Below, piece by piece: positions 1-7,291 of a DNA stretch of 11,589 bases; within the stretch, counting starts at the first letter, position 1; every line of letters begins with the position of its first letter. Origin of the DNA: Bdellovibrionales bacterium (GTDB lineage Bacteria; Bdellovibrionota; UBA2361; JAGRAS01). The stretch spans positions 1-11,589 of the forward strand of contig JAGRAS010000023.1 of the NCBI GenBank assembly GCA_020434465.1, in the 5' to 3' direction. The translations under genes and the position numbers were made by a program. The notes beneath the pieces are model-generated. The model did not search any database, was not told the origin of the DNA, and saw nothing but the letters and a program-made list of their open reading frames with translations.

Positions 1-318
1 CACCATCAAGCAAGCTGTACTGACTGTGTATATTTAAGTGAACAAAATCCATTTCTAAAGTTGCGATTGCTTTTTATGCCTATCAAATTAAAAAAACTAC
101 TGTGTAGCAAGCTAAACTTTAATTTACTTAAATTCCACCAATTAGCTAAGAAAAACTTATGGCATGCTTAGATTTAAGTATTATTATAAGTTTTGTTAAC
201 AATAATAAGCGCTTATCAGATAGGCTTAAGTTATAAGCGCCTATACTGTTGATAAGCTGTTTAACTATTTTTTTATAATATGTTTTTTAAGAAGAGTTAA
301 CGTTTTTTGGACTTTGAT
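1..318. other. AT-rich region, no supported gene
   Basis: I see no complete gene here. Frame +1 is open from the left edge to a TAG at 169-171 (57 codons counting the stop, containing an early C-T-D-C). Frame +2 is open from the edge to a TAA at 35-37 and ends in V-Y-I. Either could be the tail of a gene entering from the left, but nothing in either resembles a known family. The rest, 172-318, is very AT-rich and holds short palindromes (described separately). It lies downstream of the minus-strand rhodanese gene, so part of it should be that gene's 3' end. I could not find a convincing hairpin plus T-run terminator on either strand. Confidence 0.5.
193..244. repeat. Cluster of short palindromes
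   Basis: Three palindromic or near-palindromic words lie within about 50 bases: TTGTTAACAA at 193-202, the perfect 12-mer ATAAGCGCTTAT at 205-216, and its one-mismatch copy ATAAGCGCCTAT at 233-244. The two 12-mers start 28 bases apart. Within this stretch ATAGGC (220-225) can also pair with GCCTAT (239-244). This could be a pair of sites for a dimeric regulator or a weak RNA hairpin. There is no following T-run close enough for a good terminator. The function is unknown. Confidence 0.35.
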
Positions 319-759
319 TTATTCAAACGGATAGCCTTTTTCTTTCCACTCCGGATAACCCAATCTGAAGTAATGCACACTACTGTAACCCCATTTTACA
401 GCCTCTGAACTTGCAAGAGAGCTTCTTGCACAATGTATTCCATTACAATAAAAAACAATTGAGTCCTCATGCTTTATTCCTTCTTGCTTTAATGACTCGT
501 CTGTTAGAGTTGTATTTTCGCTAATTTTGTCATCATAAATTATATGTAATGCCCCAGGTATTCTTCCTGCTTCCCAGTCACTATTTTTTCTAACATCTAT
601 AAAATATGCGCCTTGCTCGAAAAGCTGCTTGGCTTCAACTGCATTTACAGTTTTAGCTCCTGTTACTTCATCAGGAGATATATAATCAGAATCGTTAGCA
701 AATGCTGAACTGACTATAAAAAAAAGCGTAAACAAACAAACAAGTATTTTAAATCTCAT
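319..759 (-). CDS. Exported single-domain rhodanese-like protein
   Basis: This 146-residue protein is a secreted, probably periplasmic, rhodanese-fold domain. Residues 1-21 form a signal peptide with a hydrophobic core, ending in A-F-A before N-D-S. The rhodanese domain covers about residues 35-146: the I-D-V-R motif is at 54-57, the active-site loop Y-C-N-G-I-H-C-A-R-S starts at 104, and the C-terminal E-W-K-E-K-G-Y-P is typical. C105 is the expected persulfide-forming cysteine, and C110 is a second cysteine within the same loop. The long loop type (C-N-G-x-x-C) is common in exported rhodaneses. Members move sulfane sulfur, but the substrate cannot be told from sequence. The upstream AAGAGGT lies only one or two bases from the ATG, an unusually short spacing, yet the signal peptide supports this start. 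It is divergent from the histidine kinase and appears to be a single gene. Confidence 0.88.
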   Translation of the reverse strand: MRFKILVCLFTLFFIVSSAFANDSDYISPDEVTGAKTVNAVEAKQLFEQGAYFIDVRKNSDWEAGRIPGALHIIYDDKISENTTLTDESLKQEGIKHEDSIVFYCNGIHCARSSLASSEAVKWGYSSVHYFRLGYPEWKEKGYPFE

Positions 760-793
760 ACCTCTTAAAAACGGCTAAAAGCTTTATAAGCTA

Positions 794-802
794 AATATAA
801 CA
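794..802 (-). promoter_or_regulatory. Possible extended -10 promoter for the rhodanese gene
   Basis: On the minus strand the sequence reads TGTTATATT, a TG-N-TATATT extended -10 element. It would start RNA near 787, about 28 bases before the ATG. No good -35 hexamer is present, which is acceptable for an extended -10 promoter. It lies about 20 bases from the divergent sigma-28-like promoter. Confidence 0.35.
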
Positions 803-823
803 TGCCTAAAAAACACTCACTTA

Positions 824-850
824 TTTAGTTTTCAGAGGATCAGCCGATAA
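824..850 (+). promoter_or_regulatory. Sigma-28 (FliA)-type promoter upstream of the histidine kinase
   Basis: TTTAGTTT (824-831), an 11-base spacer, then GCCGATAA (843-850). The known FliA consensus is TAAAGTTT-N11-GCCGATAA. This site has a perfect -10, exact spacing and 6 of 8 matches in the -35. Transcription would start near 857, giving a leader of about 34 bases before the kinase ATG at 891. The match implies expression with flagellar and chemotaxis genes. Use of the site in vivo is an inference. Confidence 0.72.
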
Positions 851-890
851 AATTAGGGGGACTACGTACTTAATAACTAAAAAATGATAT

Positions 891-2996
891 ATGGTGAAGC
901 CTAGGTTAAATACCAGATTTGTATTCATTTCAGGTTTTAAGTTACTAATACAGACTTGCATACTTTTTGCTACCTACCATTATTTTATCCAGCAAATCCA
1001 TAAAAGTAATAATGAAGAAATCAGCTCTTATTATTCCATGATGTGGAAGCAGTCTATTAATAAACACCAGTCGGCACTTGAACAGCAAGTAATCGCTTTA
1101 ACTAGAGATAAAGAATTAATCAAGAATATTCAAGATAAAAACATAAATGTTTTAAACGACTCAATTGAATCAACAATAAACAGATTGCATGCACTTGAAA
1201 TTGCAGACGATGTGAAATTATTTAGTTCTGATGGAACATTATTAACAAAGCAAAATGAAAATAAATTTCCTAATCTAAGTTTATTAGTTAAGAAGTGTCG
1301 GAAAAGCCTCACGAATCTAGCTTCGATAGTTGATTCTGACGATAGTAAACTGTTTTATAGTATTACTTTTCCACTCTTTCAAAGAGGAAAAATAGCTGGA
1401 TTTGCGATCTACCTGGCTTCTCTCGAAAGATTAACACAAGAACTTGAGAACTTAAACAGTATATATGTATCAATTAGCGACAATAAAAAGAATGAGTTTT
1501 TCAAAGAAAATTTAACTCTAAAAAGTGCTTTCGATGAAATTCAAGTAGATGATACGCCAGTTGCTTTTCGCCAGGAAATAAATCTAAAAAACTATCAAGT
1601 AGTTATTCTACCAGTTAAAAATACACATAATGAACATATAGGTAATATTGCTTTTGCAAAAGACATTACAAACTTAATATTAAAAGAAAAGAAATCGAAT
1701 TTAATCGTCGCGATTAATTGTGGAGTAGTAATCCTACTTTCGCTACTTCTCTTTTACTTTTTCGTAGTTAGAGAAAGTAATATTTTATTAGAATTAGAGG
1801 AAGAAAAGACCCAAAAACTAACAACCTACAACGACATGATGAAAGAAGCTAGCGAAGCAAAAAGCCAGTTCCTTGCTAATATGAGCCATGAAATTAGAAC
1901 TCCATTAAACGGAATTGTCTCAATTGGTCATCTTCTATCTATGAGCACTTTAGATGAGCAACAGAGAGAAGATGTAGATACCCTATTAAGTTGCGCCGAG
2001 TCTCTTAGAGATCTAGTGAGTTCAGTGCTGGATTTCTCTAAAGTAGAAGCTGGCAAAATGTATGTTGAGAGAATAGAATTTGATCTGGAAAAACTTATAA
2101 ATAAGGCAATTTCTAATTTTCAAGGGGCTGCACGGGAAAAAAACATTGAGCTAGCACTATGCAAGGTAGGCGAAATCCCAAGCCGTGTTATTGGTGATCC
2201 AACAAAGATATTGCAAATCTTATCTAATTTTATTTCTAATGCGATAAAATTCACCCCTAAGCTTGGCGGCATAGTAGTTTTTATAGAAACTAACGTACTA
2301 GATGATGAAAGATTAGAATTTAAATCTCATGTTGTTGATAGTGGAACAGGTATAAGCAAAGAAAAATGGGACTTAATATTTGAACCATTTACGCAATCAG
2401 ATAATTCAATAACTCGAGAATATGGAGGCACAGGCTTAGGGCTATCACTTTCCAAAGCTTTAGCAGAATTAATGGATGGAAACCTAACAGTAAACAGCAG
2501 ACCTGGTATCGGCTCTGTCTTCTCTTTTAACTTATTTTTGGAAATTTCAAAAAAGAAAAGCTTAGACAACTTAGTGACTAAGCCGGATACAAAAAACATA
2601 AAACCGAAACAAGCAAACGTTTTAGTTGTAGAAGATAACGAAATAAATCGAAATTATATTTCGCGTTGGCTTGAAAATAAAAATTTTACTGTTACTTCAG
2701 CTAACGATGGAGTAGAGGCGCTAAAAGTAAACAAACTTAATAGTTTTGACATTATTCTAATGGATTTACACATGCCTCGAATGGGAGGTATTGAGGCAAC
2801 TGAATTAATTCGCAAAAAGCAAAAAAACGTTCCAATTATAGGCATTTCAGCAGATGTTACGAGTGGAATAAGAGAATCTTGTATTAGTTCTGGAATGACA
2901 GATTATTTATCTAAACCGATAGATTTTGCTGAGCTTGAAGAGATTTTAAATAAATACTTGAACTACATAAATTCCTCAAGCTCGTACAAATCCTAA
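891..2996 (+). CDS. Membrane hybrid sensor histidine kinase
   Basis: This 701-residue protein is an inner-membrane hybrid kinase. TM1 is near residues 11-31. A periplasmic sensor of about 240 residues follows and is probably Cache-like, though I cannot assign the family firmly. TM2 is near 271-293, then a short helical linker with no HAMP. The HisKA domain (about 322-388) has the motif F-L-A-N-M-S-H-E-I-R-T-P-L-N with phospho-acceptor H333. HATPase_c has N-box residues N446 and N450, D-S-G-T-G at 483-487, F-E-P-F at 497-500 and G-G-T-G-L-G-L at 512-518. The receiver domain (about 576-692) has E581-D582, phospho-acceptor D625, S653 and K675. There is no HPt or output domain, so it must pass phosphate to an unlinked partner. 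No good Shine-Dalgarno precedes 891, and GTG at 894 is an alternative start. The closest purine tract, AGGGGG at 855-860, is too far upstream. Confidence 0.93.
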   Translation: MVKPRLNTRFVFISGFKLLIQTCILFATYHYFIQQIHKSNNEEISSYYSMMWKQSINKHQSALEQQVIALTRDKELIKNIQDKNINVLNDSIESTINRLHALEIADDVKLFSSDGTLLTKQNENKFPNLSLLVKKCRKSLTNLASIVDSDDSKLFYSITFPLFQRGKIAGFAIYLASLERLTQELENLNSIYVSISDNKKNEFFKENLTLKSAFDEIQVDDTPVAFRQEINLKNYQVVILPVKNTHNEHIGNIAFAKDITNLILKEKKSNLIVAINCGVVILLSLLLFYFFVVRESNILLELEEEKTQKLTTYNDMMKEASEAKSQFLANMSHEIRTPLNGIVSIGHLLSMSTLDEQQREDVDTLLSCAESLRDLVSSVLDFSKVEAGKMYVERIEFDLEKLINKAISNFQGAAREKNIELALCKVGEIPSRVIGDPTKILQILSNFISNAIKFTPKLGGIVVFIETNVLDDERLEFKSHVVDSGTGISKEKWDLIFEPFTQSDNSITREYGGTGLGLSLSKALAELMDGNLTVNSRPGIGSVFSFNLFLEISKKKSLDNLVTKPDTKNIKPKQANVLVVEDNEINRNYISRWLENKNFTVTSANDGVEALKVNKLNSFDIILMDLHMPRMGGIEATELIRKKQKNVPIIGISADVTSGIRESCISSGMTDYLSKPIDFAELEEILNKYLNYINSSSSYKS

Positions 2997-3030
2997 GAGA
3001 TGAATGTTGATAGAAAACTATAGAGAAATT

Positions 3031-3333
3031 TCAAATATTTGCTAGTCTTTTGCGAGTCATATATACATGTCCCCGACGACTTTTAGCTATATTTCTTGTT
3101 TCTTTAAAATCTTCTGTGTTCTTAAATTGAGCACGGCCACTATCAAGTGGTGTAATCTCGATCTTTGAGAGTTCCTCTTTTTGCTTAACTTCCTCAGCTT
3201 CTTCAAAAGCATTTTTTAAATTCTCTCGATGAGTATGTGTTCTTATTTTTTGTTCAGCATGCAAAGCGCTAATTGACAATAGTACTATGAGCTGTACATA
3301 AAAAAGTTTTGCTATAATGTTAAATCGTTTCAT
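3031..3333 (-). CDS. Small exported protein of unknown function
   Basis: This is a 100-residue protein that I do not recognise. Residues 1-26 look like a signal peptide: K-R near the N-terminus, a hydrophobic core, then L-H-A before E-Q-K. The mature part of about 74 residues has no cysteine and is rich in charged residues. It has an acidic/Lys-rich helix-like stretch at about 37-58 (many E and K) and a basic C-terminus (S-R-R-G near 86, T-R-K-R near 93). AAAGGTGAG lies about 11 bases before the ATG, a usable but slightly long spacing. It is convergent with the histidine kinase, with 34 bases between the stops, and divergent from the chemoreceptor. The clean signal peptide and the ribosome-binding site support it as a real gene rather than a chance ORF. 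Confidence 0.6.
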   Translation of the reverse strand: MKRFNIIAKLFYVQLIVLLSISALHAEQKIRTHTHRENLKNAFEEAEEVKQKEELSKIEITPLDSGRAQFKNTEDFKETRNIAKSRRGHVYMTRKRLANI

Positions 3334-3361
3334 TATGAATTTTTCTCACCTTTATTATAAT

Positions 3362-3390
3362 TATTAAAAAGTACTTTACTGCAATGTAAA
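3362..3390 (-). promoter_or_regulatory. Weak candidate promoter for the 100-residue exported protein
   Basis: On the minus strand, TTTACA (revcomp of 3385-3390) is a 5 of 6 match to a -35 hexamer. It is followed by an AT-rich run holding TTAATA at 17 bases and AATAAT at 19 bases as possible -10 elements. A perfect TATAAT lies further downstream, but it nearly abuts the ribosome-binding site and would leave almost no leader. The assignment is tentative. Confidence 0.25.
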
Positions 3391-3531
3391 TCAAATGAAA
3401 ATTTCACTTTCATTAACAGAGCCGCAATTAAATCTCTTATGTATATTATGCGTTTATTGAGACCAAATGTAATATAAATTATTATAATAAATTCAAATAG
3501 TTATAGCCAGTAAACTTTAAAAAATTATCCC

Positions 3532-3560
3532 TAAAGGCAAAAACTCCATCCATCCGATAA
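3532..3560 (+). promoter_or_regulatory. Sigma-28-like promoter upstream of the chemoreceptor-porin pair
   Basis: TAAAGGCA (3532-3539), 13 bases, then TCCGATAA (3553-3560). The -10 matches 7 of 8 bases of the FliA consensus GCCGATAA, and the -35 begins with the conserved TAAAG. The spacer is two bases longer than the standard 11. Its position 53 bases before a chemotaxis receptor gene supports the reading, as FliA commonly drives such genes. Transcription would start near 3567. Confidence 0.55.
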
Positions 3561-3612
3561 AAAATGCAGGTTTAACAATTTAGCTAATTAACAAATCTGA
3601 ACTGGGGAAAAT

Positions 3613-5211
3613 ATGAGTCTTAAACTACGTTTAATGCTAGGCATAATGATCAATGTGTTTATCTGCTTAATTACTTGCGTTGGAGCTATTTGGTCTATTC
3701 ATCAACTGGGCAATGGGTCACATGAACTAGTTGACTCTAGCGTTGCAATCAGAAATCACCTTGCAAGTGATATGATGCATGACGCTTTAAGAGGAGATGT
3801 ATTAAAAGCTATTTTAATCTCAGCAGATACTGGCATGGAACTTGGCACACTAAATGAAGTAGCAGGTGAAGTAACTGAACATGGTAATTTGTTCCGTGAA
3901 ATGCTCGATAAAAATAATGAGATTATTACAGATAATAAGACAATAAACCAAGTAAATGAAGTACGTCCTAGTTTAGATAAATATATCACTCTTGCTGAAG
4001 CTATAGTTACAAATGCTGCAAAACATGATAGCTCAATTCAGCAGGACCTAAATGAGTTCATGGAAGCTTTTGAAGATCTTGAAGGAAAAATGGAAGCTCT
4101 AAGTGATTCGATTGAAAACACTTCTAAAGATATTGGCGACAAAAACTGGCATTTTATTGACAACACTGAAATTCTTTTTATAGCCATTTGCGTCCTGGCT
4201 ATTCTGATTGCTGTTACTACAGTTGTATACATACAAAGAAAAGTAATCTCCCCTCTTATCAGCATGATTGAATCTACAAACAAGACCTCAAATCTTGTTG
4301 GCAATTCTGCTAATCAAATTGGAACCGAAAGTTCAAATTTAGCATTTGGCGCAACTCAACAAGCTTCATCTTTAGAAGAAACAGCAGCTTCTTTAGAGGA
4401 GATATCTTCAATGGTTAAGCAAAATGCAAGCAATGCTCAGGTCGCAAACGATTTGGTTAGCTCTCTTAATACTATGTCTAGTGAAGGGGTGGAATCTATG
4501 AAAGAAATGTCTTCGGCCATCCAAAGTATACAAGATGCAGCTAATGAAACAGCAGAAATTATTAAGACAATTGATGATATTGCATTTCAAACAAACCTTC
4601 TTGCTCTTAATGCAGCGGTAGAAGCCGCCCGAGCTGGTGATGCTGGAAAAGGCTTTGCTGTTGTAGCAGAAGAAGTACGTAAACTTGCTCTTCATAGTGC
4701 AGAAGCAGCTAAAAACACTACTTCACGCATCCAAAGATCAAAAGAACTTGCTCAAAATGGAGTAAGTGTAACAAAAGCAGTTGATGATTCACTTAAGAAA
4801 ATGTACGACAGCTCAATTAAAGCTTCATCTATTGTACAAGAAATTGCCTCTGCCAGTAGAGAACAGTCTGAAGGAATTAATCAGATTAATAGTGCCGTTT
4901 CAGATCTAGATAGAGTAACTCAACAAAATGCAGCTTCAGCTCAAGAGTCGGCAGCTGCAGGGCAACAATTGCTTTCTCAGTCTGGTATACTTGCAAAAAT
5001 TGTTACTGAGCTTTCAACATTAGTCCATGGGAAGCCACAGTCAACAGTTAAAATAAAAAACTATTCTAAAAAACCTAGTATGCCAAAAAAACATAAGCAA
5101 AATGACTTTGAAACTGATCAAGAACTTAACGATCTTGAAACTGAAATACTAAGTGTTGATTCACCTGAGTCAATCATCCCTTTAAGTGATTCTGATTTTA
5201 ATATTGTTTAA
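3613..5211 (+). CDS. Methyl-accepting chemotaxis protein (chemoreceptor)
   Basis: This 532-residue inner-membrane chemoreceptor has TM1 at about 8-29, a periplasmic helical sensor at 30-185 (probably a four-helix bundle; ligand unknown) and TM2 at about 186-207. The cytoplasmic signalling domain carries the highly conserved hairpin tip (about 317-356), including [18 protein letters not shown] at 325-342. It would bind CheA and CheW. After TM2 only a short V-I-S-P-L segment resembles the start of a HAMP domain. The sequence then goes directly into the methylation/coiled-coil helices, so most of HAMP is missing. The last 55 residues are a polar tail rich in K, D and E, without the N-W-E-T-F-type CheR tether. 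The start is supported by GGGGA four to five bases before the ATG. The porin gene follows after 31 bases, which suggests co-transcription. Confidence 0.94.
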   Translation: MSLKLRLMLGIMINVFICLITCVGAIWSIHQLGNGSHELVDSSVAIRNHLASDMMHDALRGDVLKAILISADTGMELGTLNEVAGEVTEHGNLFREMLDKNNEIITDNKTINQVNEVRPSLDKYITLAEAIVTNAAKHDSSIQQDLNEFMEAFEDLEGKMEALSDSIENTSKDIGDKNWHFIDNTEILFIAICVLAILIAVTTVVYIQRKVISPLISMIESTNKTSNLVGNSANQIGTESSNLAFGATQQASSLEETAASLEEISSMVKQNASNAQVANDLVSSLNTMSSEGVESMKEMSSAIQSIQDAANETAEIIKTIDDIAFQTNLLALNAAVEAARAGDAGKGFAVVAEEVRKLALHSAEAAKNTTSRIQRSKELAQNGVSVTKAVDDSLKKMYDSSIKASSIVQEIASASREQSEGINQINSAVSDLDRVTQQNAASAQESAAAGQQLLSQSGILAKIVTELSTLVHGKPQSTVKIKNYSKKPSMPKKHKQNDFETDQELNDLETEILSVDSPESIIPLSDSDFNIV

Positions 5212-5232
5212 AAAGCATTTCGTTAAAAAACT

Positions 5233-5236
5233 GGGG
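5233..5236 (+). promoter_or_regulatory. Shine-Dalgarno that fixes the porin start
   Basis: A GGGG core within CTGGGGC lies six bases before the ATG at 5243. The chemoreceptor has a very similar leader (CTGGGGAAAAT before ATG). The site favours 5243 over the in-frame ATG at 5186, which overlaps the chemoreceptor's end and would add 19 residues ahead of an otherwise complete signal peptide. Confidence 0.7.
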
Positions 5237-5242
5237 CTATAT

Positions 5243-6382
5243 ATGAAATTGTTACAGCTTTTATCACTTATTATCTTAATCAGCACTCAGGCTTATGCCG
5301 AAAGTGAAGAGCATTTTTTTGGCGACTGGGGCGGCTTGCAATCTTACTTTGAAAAAAATGGCATTACATCTGAAGCTGTTTTAACTATTGATTCAATGTC
5401 AAATGTTTCAGGAGGATCTGAAAAGAACAGTGCTACACTAGGTAACTTCGATCTTGCTTTTGCAATTGATACTGAAAAACTTGGCCTTTGGAAAAATGGT
5501 ACTTTTTTCTTTTACGGATTGGCAAACTTCGGAGATTCAATTTCTGAGCATATTGGAGATCTTCAGGGAGTTGATAATATTGAAGCCTATGGTACAGCCA
5601 AACTATATGAAGCTTGGTATGAGCATAATATCACAGAAAAGCTCTCTTTTCTTTTTGGTCTACATGACTATAACTCTGAATTCTACGCCTTAGAACATTC
5701 CTCTGGTTTAATTAACAGCTCTTTTGGAATTGGTGTTGATAGCTCACAAGCTGGGCCAAGCATATTTCCTACAACAGCATTGGGAGGCAGAATTAAACTG
5801 GCACCAAGCGACCAATTTTACTTATTATTAGCAACTTATGACGGCTTACCTGGATCTGCAAATGATCAATCAGGCACGCAAATTTCTTGGGACTCAGACG
5901 AAGGCTTTTTTCACGCAGCAGAATTGGGAATTCTTGGAGAAGAAGACTCTTATTATAAACTTGCTCTAGGCGGTTGGTGGCATACATTAAAGTTCTCTGA
6001 CTATTCTGAAAATGCTAGAGATGAAAACTATGGAGTTTACTCGATAGCAGAAAAATCTTTTAACGAGTCCATTGGCGCTTTCTTACAACTTGGCTGGGCT
6101 GATGAAAATAGGAATCAAGTTGTACATTACTATGGAACAGGATTAACTTATTTAGGACTATTACCAAATCGCCCTGATGATTTGCTATCTTTTGGAGTTG
6201 CGATTGCCGAAATAAGTGATGAGTTCCGTAAGTCTTTTTCTACAAAATCTACAGAAACTGTTTTTGAAATAAACTACAGAATCGAGGCTACTCCATACCT
6301 GGCAATAACTCCTGATTTACAGTTTGTGCTGAATCCTGGAGCTGACCCTGCTCTTAAAAGATGCAGTAGTTATGGGATTTAG
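5243..6382 (+). CDS. OprB-family carbohydrate-selective porin, C-terminus frameshifted
   Basis: As written this frame encodes 379 residues of an outer-membrane beta-barrel that resembles the OprB family (carbohydrate-selective porins for diffusion of sugars). A signal peptide of 19 residues ends in Q-A-Y-A. The mature protein starts with a family-typical F-G-D-W-G-G-L near residue 26. It continues with many alternating aromatic/polar strands, including P-S-I-F-P-T-T-A-L-G-G-R in the middle and Y-L-A-I-T-P-D-L-Q-F with N-P-G-A-D-P near the end, all typical of OprB. The final residues, K-R-C-S-S-Y-G-I, do not fit. Dropping one A from the A4 run at 6356-6359 restores a family-like end that stops at 6401 (see next entry). 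The gene sits 31 bases after the chemoreceptor with no terminator visible between them, so the two are probably one operon. Confidence 0.87.
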   Translation: MKLLQLLSLIILISTQAYAESEEHFFGDWGGLQSYFEKNGITSEAVLTIDSMSNVSGGSEKNSATLGNFDLAFAIDTEKLGLWKNGTFFFYGLANFGDSISEHIGDLQGVDNIEAYGTAKLYEAWYEHNITEKLSFLFGLHDYNSEFYALEHSSGLINSSFGIGVDSSQAGPSIFPTTALGGRIKLAPSDQFYLLLATYDGLPGSANDQSGTQISWDSDEGFFHAAELGILGEEDSYYKLALGGWWHTLKFSDYSENARDENYGVYSIAEKSFNESIGAFLQLGWADENRNQVVHYYGTGLTYLGLLPNRPDDLLSFGVAIAEISDEFRKSFSTKSTETVFEINYRIEATPYLAITPDLQFVLNPGADPALKRCSSYGI

Positions 6383-6401
6383 AACTGAATTAGCTTTCTA
6401 A
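6356..6401 (+). other. Out-of-frame porin C-terminus after an A4 run
   Basis: If one A of 6356-6359 is removed, translation reads through to LKDAVVMGFRTELAF and stops at TAA 6399-6401. This restores the last beta-strand with alternating hydrophobic residues and a C-terminal phenylalanine, the signal recognised by the outer-membrane assembly (BAM) machinery. The break is therefore a one-base insertion. It is either an assembly or sequencing error in a short homopolymer, a true mutation, or phase variation/slippage. Confidence 0.82.
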
Positions 6402-6466
6402 CCTGAATTCGGTTTAATAGGCCTAGCGAGAAATGCAAGATAGCTTAGTGAAATTAAATTCTGTTT

Positions 6467-7207
6467 TTAATTGACACCTTCTCTTCGCATTGCAACTTCT
6501 TTTAGACCTTCGAAGCCAGGGTTAGACATTTTAATTTTTGATATTCTGCTACCAACTTGTGCTAGTGCCTCAGCATTTGAAAAACTAAACAATTGAAATT
6601 TTATTTTTGGCCAGTTTTGCTTAAAAAAAGCTTTTGAGTCTGCATAAGCAATATCAAACGCTCTAAATCCATATTTATTAACCAGAGTTATTATTGCTGC
6701 TTTTCTGTATGGAGTCTTATCCATTCTACTTGGAATTAGAATACCATCATTTTTCTCTGCTATTGAGATAATCTCTTCCAAACTAGCATTTACTCGATAT
6801 GATCTATTACCATATTCACTTTCTGGAACTTTTAACTCACTAAGAAATTGATTGATTTCTTTAGAACCAAACTGCTCTGGAAATAAACATGATAGTGTCA
6901 CATCATCACACTCTTCTATTGCACACCTAATTACAACACCAGGAATAACCGTAATAGAAGATTCCTGCGCAGCAAGTTGTAGTTGATCGATAAAATTACC
7001 ACTATGAAAATCAGTAACTGCTATTAAATCAATTTTCTTAACTTTAGCTAGCCTTACTAAGGCAGGCGCAGTTTCAATTCCTTCAATACCTAAATAACCT
7101 AAAGAAGAAGGGCTGTGAATTCGCAAGTCCATCACATAGCTTTTTTGTCTAGATCTGGTCTTTTTTAATTGGTCTTGTAACGTATTATTTTCTTTTTTGG
7201 ACGACAT
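6467..7207 (-). CDS. PHP-fold protein with degraded metal-binding residues
   Basis: This 246-residue protein has the order of motifs of the PHP (polymerase and histidinol phosphatase) domain, but most metal ligands are changed. D-L-R-I-H-S at 27-32 replaces D-L-H-x-H-T/S (first His is Arg29; His31 kept). A-V-T-D-F-H at 63-68 corresponds to A-I-T-D-H-N, with the expected His as Phe67 and a His at 68. I-P-G-V-V-I at 88-93 has Val92 where Glu is usual. I-P-S-R-M-D at 158-163 corresponds to I-P-A-H-x-D, with Arg161 for His. F-S-N-A-E at 209-213 corresponds to S-D-A-H, with Asn211 and Glu213. No transmembrane segment is seen. The start has AGAGGTG seven bases before ATG. It follows the coiled-coil gene by 84 bases on the same strand. 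That gap holds two copies of TTAGCAC (7233-7239 and 7259-7265) on the plus strand. The protein is probably non-catalytic, with a binding or regulatory role. Confidence 0.72.
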   Translation of the reverse strand: MSSKKENNTLQDQLKKTRSRQKSYVMDLRIHSPSSLGYLGIEGIETAPALVRLAKVKKIDLIAVTDFHSGNFIDQLQLAAQESSITVIPGVVIRCAIEECDDVTLSCLFPEQFGSKEINQFLSELKVPESEYGNRSYRVNASLEEIISIAEKNDGILIPSRMDKTPYRKAAIITLVNKYGFRAFDIAYADSKAFFKQNWPKIKFQLFSFSNAEALAQVGSRISKIKMSNPGFEGLKEVAMRREGVN

Positions 7208-7291
7208 ACTAACACCTCTTTCTACTGCGCATTTAGCACATTTAAATTTCTTAGCGTCTTAGCACCCCTTGTGATAAATACAAGAAGCCAA

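Noticed and set aside
884..904. Six-codon ORF (ATG to TAG) overlapping the start of the histidine kinase in another frame.
   Set aside because: It lacks a Shine-Dalgarno at a sensible distance, and such short ORFs are common by chance in AT-rich leaders.
5186..5242. Upstream in-frame ATG for the porin, adding 19 residues.
   Set aside because: It overlaps the chemoreceptor's end and would place a poor, doubly hydrophobic extension before a complete signal peptide. The ATG at 5243 has a good Shine-Dalgarno.
6452..6472. AATTAAA / TTTAATT inverted repeat between the porin and the PHP-like gene as a bidirectional terminator.
   Set aside because: The stem is only A-T pairs and overlaps the stop codon of the PHP-like gene. 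It would be too weak for a standard intrinsic terminator.
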